Shown here: piece by piece, positions 16,761 through 25,736 of the stretch
Position numbering within the stretch: position 1 is the first letter of the stretch
How the letters are laid out: each line of letters starts with the position of its first letter
DNA from: an uncultured Prevotella sp.
GTDB taxonomy: Bacteria; Bacteroidota; Bacteroidia; Bacteroidales; Bacteroidaceae
Reading direction: 5' to 3'
DNA length: 64,000 bases
NCBI GenBank assembly: GCA_900315635.1
Contig: OMZV01000005.1
Span: forward strand, 161,162-225,161
Notes under the pieces: generated by a model
The model's database searches: none
The model's input: only the letters and a program-made list of their open reading frames with translations
What the model was told of the DNA's origin: nothing
Position numbers and translations under genes: made by a program

Positions 16761-16763
16761 ATA

Positions 16764-17978
16764 ATGTCAGAATTCAAACTCAGTAGCATCGAAGATGCAA
16801 TCAAAGATTTCAGAGAAGGAAAATTCGTCATCGTCGTCGACGATGAAGACCGTGAGAACGAGGGCGACCTCATCATGGCAGCCGAGAAGATTACCCCTGA
16901 GAAGGTAAACTTTATGCTCCACAATGCGCGCGGCGTTCTCTGCGCGCCTATTACAATATCCAGAGCTGACGAGCTCGACTTGCCTCATCAGGTTGAGGAG
17001 AATACATCAATGCTGGGCACACCGTTCACAATAACCGTCGATAAGCTCGAAGGTTGTACTACAGGCGTTTCAGCTCACGACCGTGCAGAGACTATAAAGG
17101 CTCTCGCAGACCCAAACAGTACTCCGCAGACATTCGGTCGTCCGGGACACATCAATCCTCTGTATGCCCAGGACAATGGTGTCCTTCGCCGTTCAGGTCA
17201 CACTGAGGCTGCCATCGACCTCTGCAAGCTCGCCGGACTGCAGCCTGCAGGTGTGCTCATGGAGATTATGAACGATGATGGTTCGATGGCACGTATGCCA
17301 CAGCTTCAGGAGAAAGCAAAGGAATGGGGAATCCGCATCATTTCTATTGCCGAGCTAATAAAATACCGATTGAAGAACGAGACAAGCATTGAGGTTGGCG
17401 AAGAGGTCTTCCTCCCTACTATTTACGGTGACTTCAAGCTTATCCCATTCCGCCAGACAAGCAACGGACTGGAGCACATGGCTCTTATCAAGGGGACTTG
17501 GAATCCTGACGAGCCTGTACTTGTTCGTGTTCATTCTTCTTGTGCAACGGGCGACATTCTCGGCAGCAAGCGTTGTGACTGTGGTGAGCAGCTGCACAAG
17601 GCTATGCAGATGATTGAGAAGGAAGGCAAGGGAGTTCTTATCTACATGCAGCAAGAAGGACGCGGCATTGGACTGATGAACAAGATTGCCGCTTACAAGC
17701 TCCAGCAGGAAGAAGGGCTTGACACTGTCGATGCCAATATCCACTTGGGATTCAAGCCTGACGAGCGTGACTATGGATGTGGCGCCCAGATGCTACGACA
17801 CCTTGGTGTCCACAAAATGCGCCTGATGACAAACAACCCAAAGAAGCGTGTCGGACTGGAGGCATACGGACTGGAGATTGTAGAGAATGTACCAATCGAA
17901 GTTACACCAAACAAATACGACTACCGTTACCTTCGCACAAAGAAGGAGCGCATGGGACATGAATTGAAGAATGTTTAA
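16764..17978 (+). CDS. ribBA: 3,4-dihydroxy-2-butanone-4-phosphate synthase / GTP cyclohydrolase II
   Basis: A 404-residue bifunctional cytoplasmic enzyme that makes both precursors of riboflavin. Residues 1-200 form the RibB domain, with [16 protein letters not shown] and the conserved [19 protein letters not shown] region. Residues about 205-400 form the RibA domain, with zinc ligands in [17 protein letters not shown] (Cys-x10-Cys-x-Cys) and the catalytic QQEGRGIGL. Both halves appear complete. The ATG at 16764 gives the standard N-terminus; an upstream TTG would lie in the palindromic element. It follows the LptF/G gene. Confidence 0.95.
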   Translation: MSEFKLSSIEDAIKDFREGKFVIVVDDEDRENEGDLIMAAEKITPEKVNFMLHNARGVLCAPITISRADELDLPHQVEENTSMLGTPFTITVDKLEGCTTGVSAHDRAETIKALADPNSTPQTFGRPGHINPLYAQDNGVLRRSGHTEAAIDLCKLAGLQPAGVLMEIMNDDGSMARMPQLQEKAKEWGIRIISIAELIKYRLKNETSIEVGEEVFLPTIYGDFKLIPFRQTSNGLEHMALIKGTWNPDEPVLVRVHSSCATGDILGSKRCDCGEQLHKAMQMIEKEGKGVLIYMQQEGRGIGLMNKIAAYKLQQEEGLDTVDANIHLGFKPDERDYGCGAQMLRHLGVHKMRLMTNNPKKRVGLEAYGLEIVENVPIEVTPNKYDYRYLRTKKERMGHELKNV

Positions 17979-18002
17979 ATTCATAAAATAATGTCTCTTA
18001 AA

Positions 18003-18034
18003 TTGCGCTTTTAATAATAAATTGAGTAACTTTG
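18003..18034 (+). promoter_or_regulatory. Promoter of the aminotransferase gene (TTG-N21-TAACTTTG)
   Basis: TAACTTTG at 18027-18034 with TTG at 18003-18005. The leader is about 45 nt. Confidence 0.65.
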
Positions 18035-18083
18035 CGTTTGTTTAAGTGCAACTAGCGAACACGATTACGCAAAAATAATTATT

Positions 18084-19277
18084 ATGAAACAATTATCCGA
18101 CCGTTTAAACCGTCTTGCTCCATCTGCAACACTTGCTATGTCACAGAAGAGCAGTGAGATGAAAGCTCAAGGCATTGACGTGATAAACATGAGTGTCGGC
18201 GAGCCTGACTACATGACTCCGGAACACATTAAGGAGGCAGGTAAGAAAGCTATCGACGACAACTACTCAAAATATTCACCTGTGCCTGGTTATCTCGACC
18301 TCCGTCAAGCTATATCAGCAAAACTGAAGCGTGAGAACGGTCTAGAGTATGGTCCTAATGAGATTATTGTAGGAACCGGAGGAAAGCAAGGTGTCTGTAA
18401 TACATTCATGGCTCTGGTAAACCCAGGGGATGAGGTAATAATACCGGCACCATATTGGGTGAGCTATCCGCAAATGGCTAAACTTGCTGGCGGAACTCCG
18501 GTAATCATCCGTGCTGAGCTGGACCAGAACTTCAAGATAACTCCTGAGCAACTGGAATCGGCTATAACTCCTAAGACAAAGCTTTTGGTTATTTGCTCAC
18601 CGAGCAATCCTACAGGAAGTGTCTATACACAGGATGAACTCAACGCTCTGGCGAAAGTCATTCTGAAGCATGAGGATCTATACGTTCTGTCCGATGAGAT
18701 ATATGAGAACATCAACTATGTAGGGTTTACAGCAAGTATAGCTAAGGCATCGGGAATGCGTGAGCGCACCATTATCTGTAATGGAGTAAGTAAGGCTTAT
18801 GCTATGACCGGATGGCGTCTCGGATGGGTTGCCGCACCGGAATGGATTGTCAAGGGATTCAACAAGTTGCAGGGACAATACACCAGCGGAACATGCGATG
18901 TCAGTCAGCGTGCAGCATTGGCAGCTTATCTGGGCGACCAGCAGTGCGTTGAAGACATGCGAAAGGGATTCGAGCGCCGCCGTGACCTTATCGTCAAACT
19001 GGCTCGCGAGATACCGGGATTCGAGGTAAACGTTCCTGACGGAGCTTTCTATCTGTTCCCACGCATAAATAGCTATTTCGGGAAGACCGATGGCAAACAT
19101 ACGATAAACAACTCCACCGATTTTGCAATGTACCTTCTTGAGGTTGGACATGTTGCTACTGTCGGAGGCGATGCTTTCGGAGAGCCAGACGGATTCCGTA
19201 TGAGCTACGCTACAAGTGACGACAACATTCGTGAGGCAATGCGCCGAATAAAGGAAGTGCTTAGCCGATTACACTAA
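18084..19277 (+). CDS. aspC: Class I pyridoxal-phosphate aminotransferase (aspartate type)
   Basis: A 397-residue cytoplasmic aminotransferase, most likely aspartate aminotransferase of the Ib subgroup, which interconverts aspartate and oxaloacetate. Visible motifs are SVGEPDYMTP near the N-terminus, the cofactor-stacking PAPYWVSYPQM, LVICSPSNPTGSVY, and the PLP lysine in NGVSKAYAMTGWRLGW. The C-terminal substrate arginine lies in GFRMSYA. It is a single gene behind its own promoter. Other class I enzymes, such as those for aromatic amino acids, cannot be excluded by sequence alone. Confidence 0.88.
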   Translation: MKQLSDRLNRLAPSATLAMSQKSSEMKAQGIDVINMSVGEPDYMTPEHIKEAGKKAIDDNYSKYSPVPGYLDLRQAISAKLKRENGLEYGPNEIIVGTGGKQGVCNTFMALVNPGDEVIIPAPYWVSYPQMAKLAGGTPVIIRAELDQNFKITPEQLESAITPKTKLLVICSPSNPTGSVYTQDELNALAKVILKHEDLYVLSDEIYENINYVGFTASIAKASGMRERTIICNGVSKAYAMTGWRLGWVAAPEWIVKGFNKLQGQYTSGTCDVSQRAALAAYLGDQQCVEDMRKGFERRRDLIVKLAREIPGFEVNVPDGAFYLFPRINSYFGKTDGKHTINNSTDFAMYLLEVGHVATVGGDAFGEPDGFRMSYATSDDNIREAMRRIKEVLSRLH

Positions 19278-19356
19278 CGAAAAGTCGATAACAAATCAAA
19301 GGAAAAAATTATCAGTTAAAAGTTATTAAAACGTGACTTTGTTCAGGTTTAATTAT

Positions 19357-19364
19357 TAACTTTG
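19357..19364 (+). promoter_or_regulatory. -7 box (TAACTTTG) for the exbB-tonB operon
   Basis: TAACTTTGC with a TTTG at 19338-19341 (15 bp away, shorter than ideal). The predicted leader is about 115 nt and includes a small GC-containing hairpin around 19380-19402. Confidence 0.6.
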
Positions 19365-19485
19365 CGAAGATTATTCCGAGGGAGCGGCTTAAAGTCGTGC
19401 CCTTTGAGTGTGCAATCAACAATAAATCAGACAAATATCACAACTTAAATTTATTTATAACTAAAATTTTAAATTTCAAAAAATT

Positions 19486-20334
19486 ATGGCAACTACACAG
19501 CAAAAGAAAGTAGCCCCGAAGAAAAAGTCTCAGGGCTTCACTGGTGTTAGAAACGCATTCTGGATCATCGTTGTATGCTTCATCATTGCAGTATGCTTCT
19601 TCAAGTTCTTCCTCGGCATGCCGACTCACTTCGTTAATGACGACCCGACTGGCGCAGTAAAGGATGGTAACATTTGGGGAACAATCTACAAGGGTGGTGT
19701 TGTCGTACCTCTGATTCACACACTGTTGCTGACTGTCATCGCACTCTCTATCGAGCGTATCCTGGCTCTCCGCACTGCTTTCGGTAAGGGTTCTCTGACC
19801 AAGTTCACTCTGAACATCAAGGCAGCCCTGAAGAACAATGACTTCGACAAGGCTTTCAAGCTTTGCGACCAGCAGCAGGGTTCTGTTGCAAACGTCGTTC
19901 TCGCTTCTCTGAACGCTTATCAGGACATGGAGTCTGGCGCTAACGCTGCACTGAAGAAGTCACAGAAGGTAGCTAAGATTCAGCAGGCACACGAAGAGGC
20001 TACACAGCTCGAGATGCCTACTCTGACAATGAACCTCCCTATCGTTGCAACAATCGTTACACTGGGTACACTTACCGGACTTCTTGGTACTGTAACCGGT
20101 ATGATTCGTTCATTCGCCGCTCTGGCAGCTGGTGGTGGTGGTGACTCACTTGCACTGTCTACTGGTATTTCTGAGGCCCTTATCAACACTGCATTCGGTA
20201 TCGCAACATCTTGGTGCGCAGTTGTATCTTACAACTACTTCACTAACAAGATCGATAAGTTGACATACGCCCTCGACGAGGTTGGTTACACTATTGCTCA
20301 GACATACGAAGCTAACCACACAGACGAGGCTTAA
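19486..20334 (+). CDS. exbB: ExbB/TolQ-family proton channel protein
   Basis: A 282-residue inner-membrane protein that, with ExbD, uses the proton gradient to drive TonB. A basic N-terminus is followed by helices at about 24-44, 72-90, 183-205 and 222-245. The family core is clear: LPIVATIVTLGTLTGLLGTV followed by SLALSTGISEALINTAFGI. It heads a six-gene cluster (exbB, exbD, exbD, tonB, a PstS-like lipoprotein gene and a TPR gene) common in this group. The immediate partner gene downstream is damaged, which makes the second exbD the likely working partner. Confidence 0.9.
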   Translation: MATTQQKKVAPKKKSQGFTGVRNAFWIIVVCFIIAVCFFKFFLGMPTHFVNDDPTGAVKDGNIWGTIYKGGVVVPLIHTLLLTVIALSIERILALRTAFGKGSLTKFTLNIKAALKNNDFDKAFKLCDQQQGSVANVVLASLNAYQDMESGANAALKKSQKVAKIQQAHEEATQLEMPTLTMNLPIVATIVTLGTLTGLLGTVTGMIRSFAALAAGGGGDSLALSTGISEALINTAFGIATSWCAVVSYNYFTNKIDKLTYALDEVGYTIAQTYEANHTDEA

Positions 20335-20364
20335 TTTTTGCTAACCCTTTAAAATTTTATCGCT

Positions 20365-20930
20365 ATGGGTAAAGTAAAAATTAAGAAGAGTGACGTCTGG
20401 ATAGACATGACACATCTACTTTCGTAAAGCAAGAGCCAGTGAAGGTCGTCACACCAGGATCAGTATCGGAACTGAAAGTGCCTGACAAGGACGTCTTGAC
20501 AATTCTTGTCGACAAGTCCGGCAAGGTATTCATGAGTATGGACAAGACCACTGACCTGGAGGCTTCATTGTCTACTATGACTAGTAACAACAACGTAGCA
20601 CTTTCTCCAGCTCAGATAAAGAAGTTCAAGAATGACCCGATGTTCGGTGTGCCAATGAAGGATCTTTCTAGCTATCTTAACCTCCCGCAGAGCGAGATGA
20701 GCCAGAAGATTAAGACATACGGCATTCCAACCGACTCAATCAAGGGTGGCATGAGCGAATTCCAACAGTGGGTGGATGCAGCTCGTCAGAACAATGATAA
20801 GATTCAGATCTGTATCAAGGCTGACCAAGACACACCTTACAAGACGGTTAAGAAGGTTATGAGCGAGCTTCAGAACATGGATGAGAACCGTTACAATTTG
20901 ATCACTTCATATAAGAAGCAGGAGGACTAA
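20365..20930 (+). pseudogene. ExbD-family gene broken by an internal deletion
   Basis: The frame from the ATG at 20365 reads MGKVKIKKSDVWIDMT, a normal ExbD N-terminus, then runs into HLLS and a stop (20425-20427). From about 20412 another frame continues TSTFVKQEPVKVVTPGSVS and the full periplasmic domain to 20930. In intact ExbD proteins the segment between WIDMT and TSTFVK is a P-M-x-D-V membrane helix with an essential Asp; here it is missing. The frame relation fits loss of about 46 bp (a length of 3n+1). Without the helix the protein could not anchor or conduct protons. Internal initiation at GTG 20439 would give only a soluble fragment. A sequencing or assembly error is the alternative. 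Confidence 0.8.
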
Positions 20931-20933
20931 AGC

Positions 20934-21587
20934 ATGCCAAAGAGTAATAGTAAGCAAAAGAAAATTAATGTCCGCGTCGACTTTACGCCGATGGTAGATA
21001 TGATGATGCTTCTTATCACCTTCTTCATGCTCTGTACCTCTCTGGCGAAGCCTCAGAGCTTACAGCTGACCATGCCAAGTAACGATAAGAACATCCAACA
21101 GCAGAATCAGAACGAATCAAAGGCTTCTCTGTCAATCACCATTTACGTATGCGGCAACAACAAGCTGTTCTACGGTGAAGGTGTGCCAAGGTACGATGAT
21201 CCAAACTGGCTCAAGCCAACTACTTGGGGCAAGGATGGTATTCGTAAGGAACTGAGATACCACAAGGTTGATGACGGCACAATGCCAGTTGACGAGATTA
21301 TGCAGGCTGCTGCAAAGCTCGCCGCTGACCGCGCTGCCAACCCAACCAAGTACAATGATTCTACTTACAATGAAAAACTTGATGAAATCAAGGGAGGCTA
21401 TTTGAACGGAAAGGCAGGCGAAAAACTCGCTACACTGACCGTTGTCATTAAGCCAACCGATGAAGCTTCTTACAAGAACCTCATTGATATTCTCGACGAA
21501 ATACAGATTTGCAGTATTGGTACTTATGTCATTGATCAGGTAAAGCCTGAAGAGACAGCAATGCTTGCCAAGAAAGGCGCAAAGTAA
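20934..21587 (+). CDS. exbD: ExbD/TolR-family protein (intact second copy)
   Basis: A 217-residue inner-membrane partner of ExbB. The single N-terminal helix carries the functional motif VDFTPMVDMMMLLITFFML, with the conserved Asp of PMVD in the proton path. The periplasmic domain follows, with a family insert of about 60 residues (YGEGVPRYDDPNW and following), and ends VIDQVKPEE. It starts 4 bp after the broken first exbD. Bacteroidetes clusters usually carry two ExbD proteins; here only this one keeps its membrane helix. Confidence 0.9.
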   Translation: MPKSNSKQKKINVRVDFTPMVDMMMLLITFFMLCTSLAKPQSLQLTMPSNDKNIQQQNQNESKASLSITIYVCGNNKLFYGEGVPRYDDPNWLKPTTWGKDGIRKELRYHKVDDGTMPVDEIMQAAAKLAADRAANPTKYNDSTYNEKLDEIKGGYLNGKAGEKLATLTVVIKPTDEASYKNLIDILDEIQICSIGTYVIDQVKPEETAMLAKKGAK

Positions 21588-21628
21588 AGTCAACGACATA
21601 ACAACAATTTAAAAACGAAACAAGAAAT

Positions 21629-22501
21629 ATGGCAAAAATAGATATTTATTCACCCCAATGGGTGGAGATGATATTCCAAGGCCGAAACCAGAAGTACGGT
21701 GCATACCAGCTCCGTAAGGGAATCGGCAAGCGAAACGTCTGGGCCATTGTTATCATGCTCGTTGCTGCAATCATCATTGGTTCTCTCATCGGAATCAATC
21801 AGATTGTCGAGGCTCAGAAAGCTCACGAGGCTTACCTAGCAGAAATGCGTGCCTCTAAGCTCGCTGAGGAGCAGGCTAAGAAAGAAGCTCAGAAGAAGAA
21901 AGAAGAACAGAAACCTGTTGTACAGGAAGAAAAGAAGGAAGTCGTTCCTGAAGTTCGTAAGACCGTACAGTTCACAGCCCCTGTCATCAAGCCTGATAAT
22001 CAGGTAAAGAACCAGATTGACCTCACACAGATCAAGAAGGCAATGGATGAAGGTGCAGCTGCAGGCGCACAGACTCAGGAAGGATCAACAGAACGTACCA
22101 ACAACAACAGCTTGATAACTCAGACCGAAGTACCTATCAAGATTGAAACTCCGAAACCAGTTGAGGAGAAGAAAGTTGAGCAGGTAGTCGAGAGCAAGCC
22201 TCTGACCATCGCAGAGAAGATGCCTTCATTCAAGGGCAATGTTAATGCATGGTTGGCTTCTCACCTGAATTACCCGGCAGTAGCCGCAGAAAACGGTGTA
22301 CAGGGTAAGGTTATCGTACGCTTCGTTGTAGGTAAGGATGGATCAGTAAGTCAGGCTTCAGTATTACGTAGCGTTGACCCGGCACTTGACCGTGAGGCTC
22401 TTCGCGTAGTAAACTTAATGCCTAACTGGAACCCAGGTATGAACAACGGACAGCCAGCAGCTGTTTGGTTCACACTTCCTGTAACATTCAAGCTTCAGTA
22501 A
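21629..22501 (+). CDS. tonB: TonB energy transducer
   Basis: A 290-residue periplasm-spanning protein that passes energy from ExbB/ExbD to outer-membrane receptors. Residues 1-33 are cytoplasmic (WVEMIFQGRNQKYGAYQLRK is typical of Bacteroidetes TonB), followed by a membrane helix about 34-56, a Lys/Glu/Gln-rich helical stretch to about 110, a low-complexity linker, and the TonB C-terminal domain (about 205-290) with GKVIVRFVVGKDGSV and ending PVTFKLQ. It would serve the two TonB-dependent receptors in this window among others. Confidence 0.92.
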   Translation: MAKIDIYSPQWVEMIFQGRNQKYGAYQLRKGIGKRNVWAIVIMLVAAIIIGSLIGINQIVEAQKAHEAYLAEMRASKLAEEQAKKEAQKKKEEQKPVVQEEKKEVVPEVRKTVQFTAPVIKPDNQVKNQIDLTQIKKAMDEGAAAGAQTQEGSTERTNNNSLITQTEVPIKIETPKPVEEKKVEQVVESKPLTIAEKMPSFKGNVNAWLASHLNYPAVAAENGVQGKVIVRFVVGKDGSVSQASVLRSVDPALDREALRVVNLMPNWNPGMNNGQPAAVWFTLPVTFKLQ

Positions 22502-22517
22502 AACGTTTCAAGTTACT

Positions 22518-23477
22518 ATGAAAAGATCAATATTCTACATATTCGTAGGATTGATACTAGCCTCTGTGCTCTTCACCTCTTGCGAGGAGAAGAAGCACAA
22601 GGGCGGTAGAACAGATACGCCAACGTCAGGGGTGATAGCTTTCGCCTCTGACGAAAGCTTTTCTCCAATAATAGAAGAAGAGCGTGAGATGTTCGAAGAC
22701 ATGTATCCAAAAGCAAAGCTCAAACCTATATATACTAATGAGTATGATGAGGTAGACATGCTTATGCGTGGAAAGATATGTCTTGCGATAACAGCCCGCG
22801 ACTTTACCCCAAAACAATTAAAGTATCTCCAAGACAATAACTTCCAGCCCGTAGCCATCAAATTGGCTTACGACGGATTAGCACTCATCGTTAACAAGAA
22901 CAACAACGATACATGTATCTCGGTCAACGATGTAAAGCGAATTCTAAGCGGTCAAGTTACAGAATGGAATCAGATATATCCCGGTTCACATCGGGGAAAA
23001 ATCAAAATTGTATTCGATAATCCGAAATCAAGTACAGTTAAGTTCTGCGAGGACTCAATCCTTGGCGGACATGGTATAAGCAACGTTAACGCATCAGCCG
23101 TAAAGACCAGTGCAGGAGTAATAGACTTCGTTGAAAAAACTCCTAATGCAATTGGAGTTATTGGTTCAAACTGGCTTAATGACAAACGCGACACGACAAA
23201 TACCACATTCAAGAAGAATATTCACGTGATGTCTGTGAGCAAGATGGACAAGGCTACAGAAATGAACAGCTGGAAGCCATATCAAGCTTACATCTTCAAC
23301 GGACGCTACCCGTTCATCCGAACAATATATGCATTAATCAACGACCCAATAAATGGTCTGCCTTGGAGTTTCGCCCATTACATCCAAGGACCAAAAGGAC
23401 AACTTATCATTTTCCGTTCAAGCCTATTACCATATAGTGCGGATGTACAGATGAGAGAAGTCCAAGTAAAGAACTAA
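22518..23477 (+). CDS. PstS-like phosphate-binding lipoprotein
   Basis: A 319-residue predicted lipoprotein (lipobox FTSC, Cys22) with a PBP-like-2 solute-binding fold. The central part resembles phosphate-binding PstS: KLAYDGLALIVNK, then VNDVKRILSGQVTEWNQI, then DNPKSSTVKFCED. No pst permease genes are nearby; the gene sits in the TonB cluster 16 bp after tonB, where such proteins are regularly found in this group. It may therefore be a periplasmic accessory of TonB-linked transport rather than an ABC transporter component. I see no PHO-box-like repeats in front of it. Confidence 0.75.
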   Translation: MKRSIFYIFVGLILASVLFTSCEEKKHKGGRTDTPTSGVIAFASDESFSPIIEEEREMFEDMYPKAKLKPIYTNEYDEVDMLMRGKICLAITARDFTPKQLKYLQDNNFQPVAIKLAYDGLALIVNKNNNDTCISVNDVKRILSGQVTEWNQIYPGSHRGKIKIVFDNPKSSTVKFCEDSILGGHGISNVNASAVKTSAGVIDFVEKTPNAIGVIGSNWLNDKRDTTNTTFKKNIHVMSVSKMDKATEMNSWKPYQAYIFNGRYPFIRTIYALINDPINGLPWSFAHYIQGPKGQLIIFRSSLLPYSADVQMREVQVKN

Positions 23478-23647
23478 TTGATAAATAATTTAAAATACAC
23501 AATAAGTAGTATTCAGGCAAGTTTTTATCAATAAAAGAGAAGATAACTTCCTAGGTGAAGTCACATCAAGCGGAGAATAAAATCTCCACACAAAAGAAAG
23601 AAAACGTTATCAAAAAAGGTAAACCATTTGTTTAAATCAATTTGATT

Positions 23648-25090
23648 ATGAAAACAATTAAATATCTTATCGCAGGAGCATTGGCAATGGCATTGTCAGC
23701 ACCTGCCATGGCTCAGGAAGTCGACTACAAGACAGCTTTGGAGCCAGTAGCTAAGGCTCTGGAATCAAATTCAGCTGATGCAAACGACCTGATAAAGAAA
23801 TACACAAAGGAATTCAAAAAGAATCCTGAGGCACTTGTAGCTTTAGGTAAGACCTACTTCGGTGAGAAGAAGTATGCAGAGGCAAAGGCTATCGGCGAAT
23901 CACTTATTAACAACAAGAAGTTCGCAAACTTCGGTGATGCATACATTCTTCTTGGTGACGTTGCAGTAGCAGAGGCACAGGATGGCGATGCAGGACCAGC
24001 AGCAAACTATTACGAGACTGCTATCAGTGTAGACCCGAAGAACAAGACAGCTTACGAGCGCTATGCAACAGTTAACCGTAATGCAGCTCCTGAGGAGGCA
24101 ATCCGTGTACTTCAAGAGTACAAGAAGATTGACCCAACATATCAGGTAGAAGCTAAAGTAGCTGACCTTTATTACAACCAGAACCGCTTCCAGGACGCAG
24201 TTGACTGGTATAAGAAAGGCGATGCCAGCAACTACAGCTTCACAGACTTTGCTAAATGGGCTTACGCAAACTTCTTCCGTACTAACTACAAAGATGCTCT
24301 TGCAGTAGCAAAGCAGGGACTTGCAAAGTTCAACAATAATGTTGACCTTACTCGTGCTGCATTGTATTCTTCAGTTGAAACAGAAGACTTCACCAACGCA
24401 GTTAACTATGGCAAAGTTCTGTTCGATTCTACAAAAGCGCCAACGGCAATGGACTATTCATACCTTGGCAGTGCACAGCTTGGCGTGAAGGACTATCAGA
24501 ATGCCATCACAAATCTGAGCAAGGCACTTGAGCTTGAGCCAAAGGATCTAAAGCCAATGGGTAAGATCAGCCAGGCTTACATGGGACTCGGTGACGAGAA
24601 CAAGGCACTAGAGTACAGTCAGAAGTATCTTGAGAAAGAGCCAAACCCAGGTTACAGTGATTATAGCAACCTTGCCGACATCTACACCAAGAAGGGTGAC
24701 GACGCTAAGGGTGCAGAAAAGACTGACTGGTACAACAAGGCTATGGGCGTTTGGGAACTCATGGCAACCAAGGCTCCTTCAATCGCTGACATAGCTTACT
24801 ACATGGAGCTTCAGATTGCTGACAACCAGCTTAAGGACAAGAGCAAGGTTAACGAGCTCTATCAGAAGATTATCACAACAGATGAGAACAAAACTGACCT
24901 CAGCAGCAACAGCAAGCTTATTCTTACCGCTGCTTACCTGAACGAGGCTATCAACTATAACAATACAAAACAGCCGGAGAAGGCAAAGGAGTATGCCGAG
25001 AAGGTTCTTAAGATTGATCCTAACAACGCTACCGCCAAGCAGATTCTCAGCTTCGGTCAGCCAACAGAAGAGGCAGCTCCAGCTGAGTAA
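23648..25090 (+). CDS. Secreted TPR-repeat protein
   Basis: A 480-residue periplasmic or surface protein with a signal peptide (MKTIKYLIAGALAMALSAPAMA). It is made almost entirely of tetratricopeptide-like helix pairs, for example AYILLGDVAVAEAQ, YSYLGSAQLGVKDYQNAI and LGDENKALEYSQKYLEKEP. It is the last gene of the exbB-tonB cluster, 170 bp after the PstS-like gene, and is followed by a strong terminator. TPR proteins assemble complexes; a role around the TonB machinery is inferred from position only. The ATG at 23648 begins the signal peptide; a TTG two codons upstream is less likely. Confidence 0.82.
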   Translation: MKTIKYLIAGALAMALSAPAMAQEVDYKTALEPVAKALESNSADANDLIKKYTKEFKKNPEALVALGKTYFGEKKYAEAKAIGESLINNKKFANFGDAYILLGDVAVAEAQDGDAGPAANYYETAISVDPKNKTAYERYATVNRNAAPEEAIRVLQEYKKIDPTYQVEAKVADLYYNQNRFQDAVDWYKKGDASNYSFTDFAKWAYANFFRTNYKDALAVAKQGLAKFNNNVDLTRAALYSSVETEDFTNAVNYGKVLFDSTKAPTAMDYSYLGSAQLGVKDYQNAITNLSKALELEPKDLKPMGKISQAYMGLGDENKALEYSQKYLEKEPNPGYSDYSNLADIYTKKGDDAKGAEKTDWYNKAMGVWELMATKAPSIADIAYYMELQIADNQLKDKSKVNELYQKIITTDENKTDLSSNSKLILTAAYLNEAINYNNTKQPEKAKEYAEKVLKIDPNNATAKQILSFGQPTEEAAPAE

Positions 25091-25113
25091 ATCACAAATC
25101 CAGATAAACTTAT

Positions 25114-25148
25114 AACGGCGGAAAGCTAATAACTTTCCGCCGTTTTTT
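25114..25148 (+). terminator. Terminator of the exbB-tonB-TPR cluster
   Basis: AACGGCGGAAAG (25114-25125) pairs perfectly with CTTTCCGCCGTT (25133-25144) around a 7-nt loop and leads into a T-run. Confidence 0.95.
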
Positions 25149-25253
25149 ATTTCTATAAAAGAACAACTAAGGCTCTAAGGAATCAAGAAGGCACAAAAAA
25201 AAGTGACACCCGAAGGTATCACCGTGAAGTTGAATCAGTAACATTCTATCTTG

Positions 25254-25424
25254 TTACTCCGGAAGGCTGATTGCCTCGTTAGGGCAAACGCTAGCGCAAG
25301 TTCCGCACTCGGTGCATGCGTCCGGATCAATAGAATACTTCTCACCCTCGGAGATAGCTCCTACCGGGCACTCATCGATACATGTGCCACAAGCGACACA
25401 GTTATCACCAATTACATAAGCCAT
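25254..25424 (-). CDS. 2x[4Fe-4S] ferredoxin
   Basis: A 56-residue soluble electron carrier. Translation of the minus strand from the ATG at 25422-25424 begins MAYVIGDNCVACGTCIDECP and contains a second cluster motif CTECGTCASVCP. The two CxxCxxCxxxCP motifs are complete, so it binds two [4Fe-4S] clusters, as in clostridial-type ferredoxins that serve pyruvate:ferredoxin oxidoreductase and hydrogenases in anaerobes. It is a single gene with its own promoter and a leader of about 100 nt. The fit to the family is close over its whole length. Confidence 0.96.
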   Translation of the reverse strand: MAYVIGDNCVACGTCIDECPVGAISEGEKYSIDPDACTECGTCASVCPNEAISLPE

Positions 25425-25736
25425 AATCTTGTTCGTTTTAAATATTAATAATGTTTTTGTGTACTCTTCTCGGTGTCAATACCTAAATCTTATTAGCCAT
25501 TGGGTACAAATACCTACTTTTTGTACACTGCAAAGGTACAAAAGTTATTCTAAATACCTAAAAATAATGAGGAAAATATTCACTTCAACAATATATTTAG
25601 ACAGTTTCGAAATAGCAAAATGGCAGAGCAGAAAAGTAAGCTGAACACCATAAACGCCAGTAAAGATAAGCTGTATGACAATAGGAAAAATAGAATCTAA
25701 CGCAATAAAACAACACGTAAAACGTTTATCAAAATA
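25425..25736. other. Intergenic region between ferredoxin and the PorT-like gene
   Basis: It holds the ferredoxin leader and its promoter (25531-25538, minus strand). I found no TAnnTTTG box for the PorT-like gene on the plus strand and no credible small protein. Confidence 0.6.
25531..25538 (-). promoter_or_regulatory. -7 box (TACCTTTG) for ferredoxin
   Basis: Minus-strand TACCTTTGC, about 107 bp upstream of the ferredoxin ATG. Confidence 0.6.

Noticed and set aside
20934-21587. Second exbD also damaged
   Set aside because: Its membrane helix with PMVD and the whole periplasmic domain are in one open frame.
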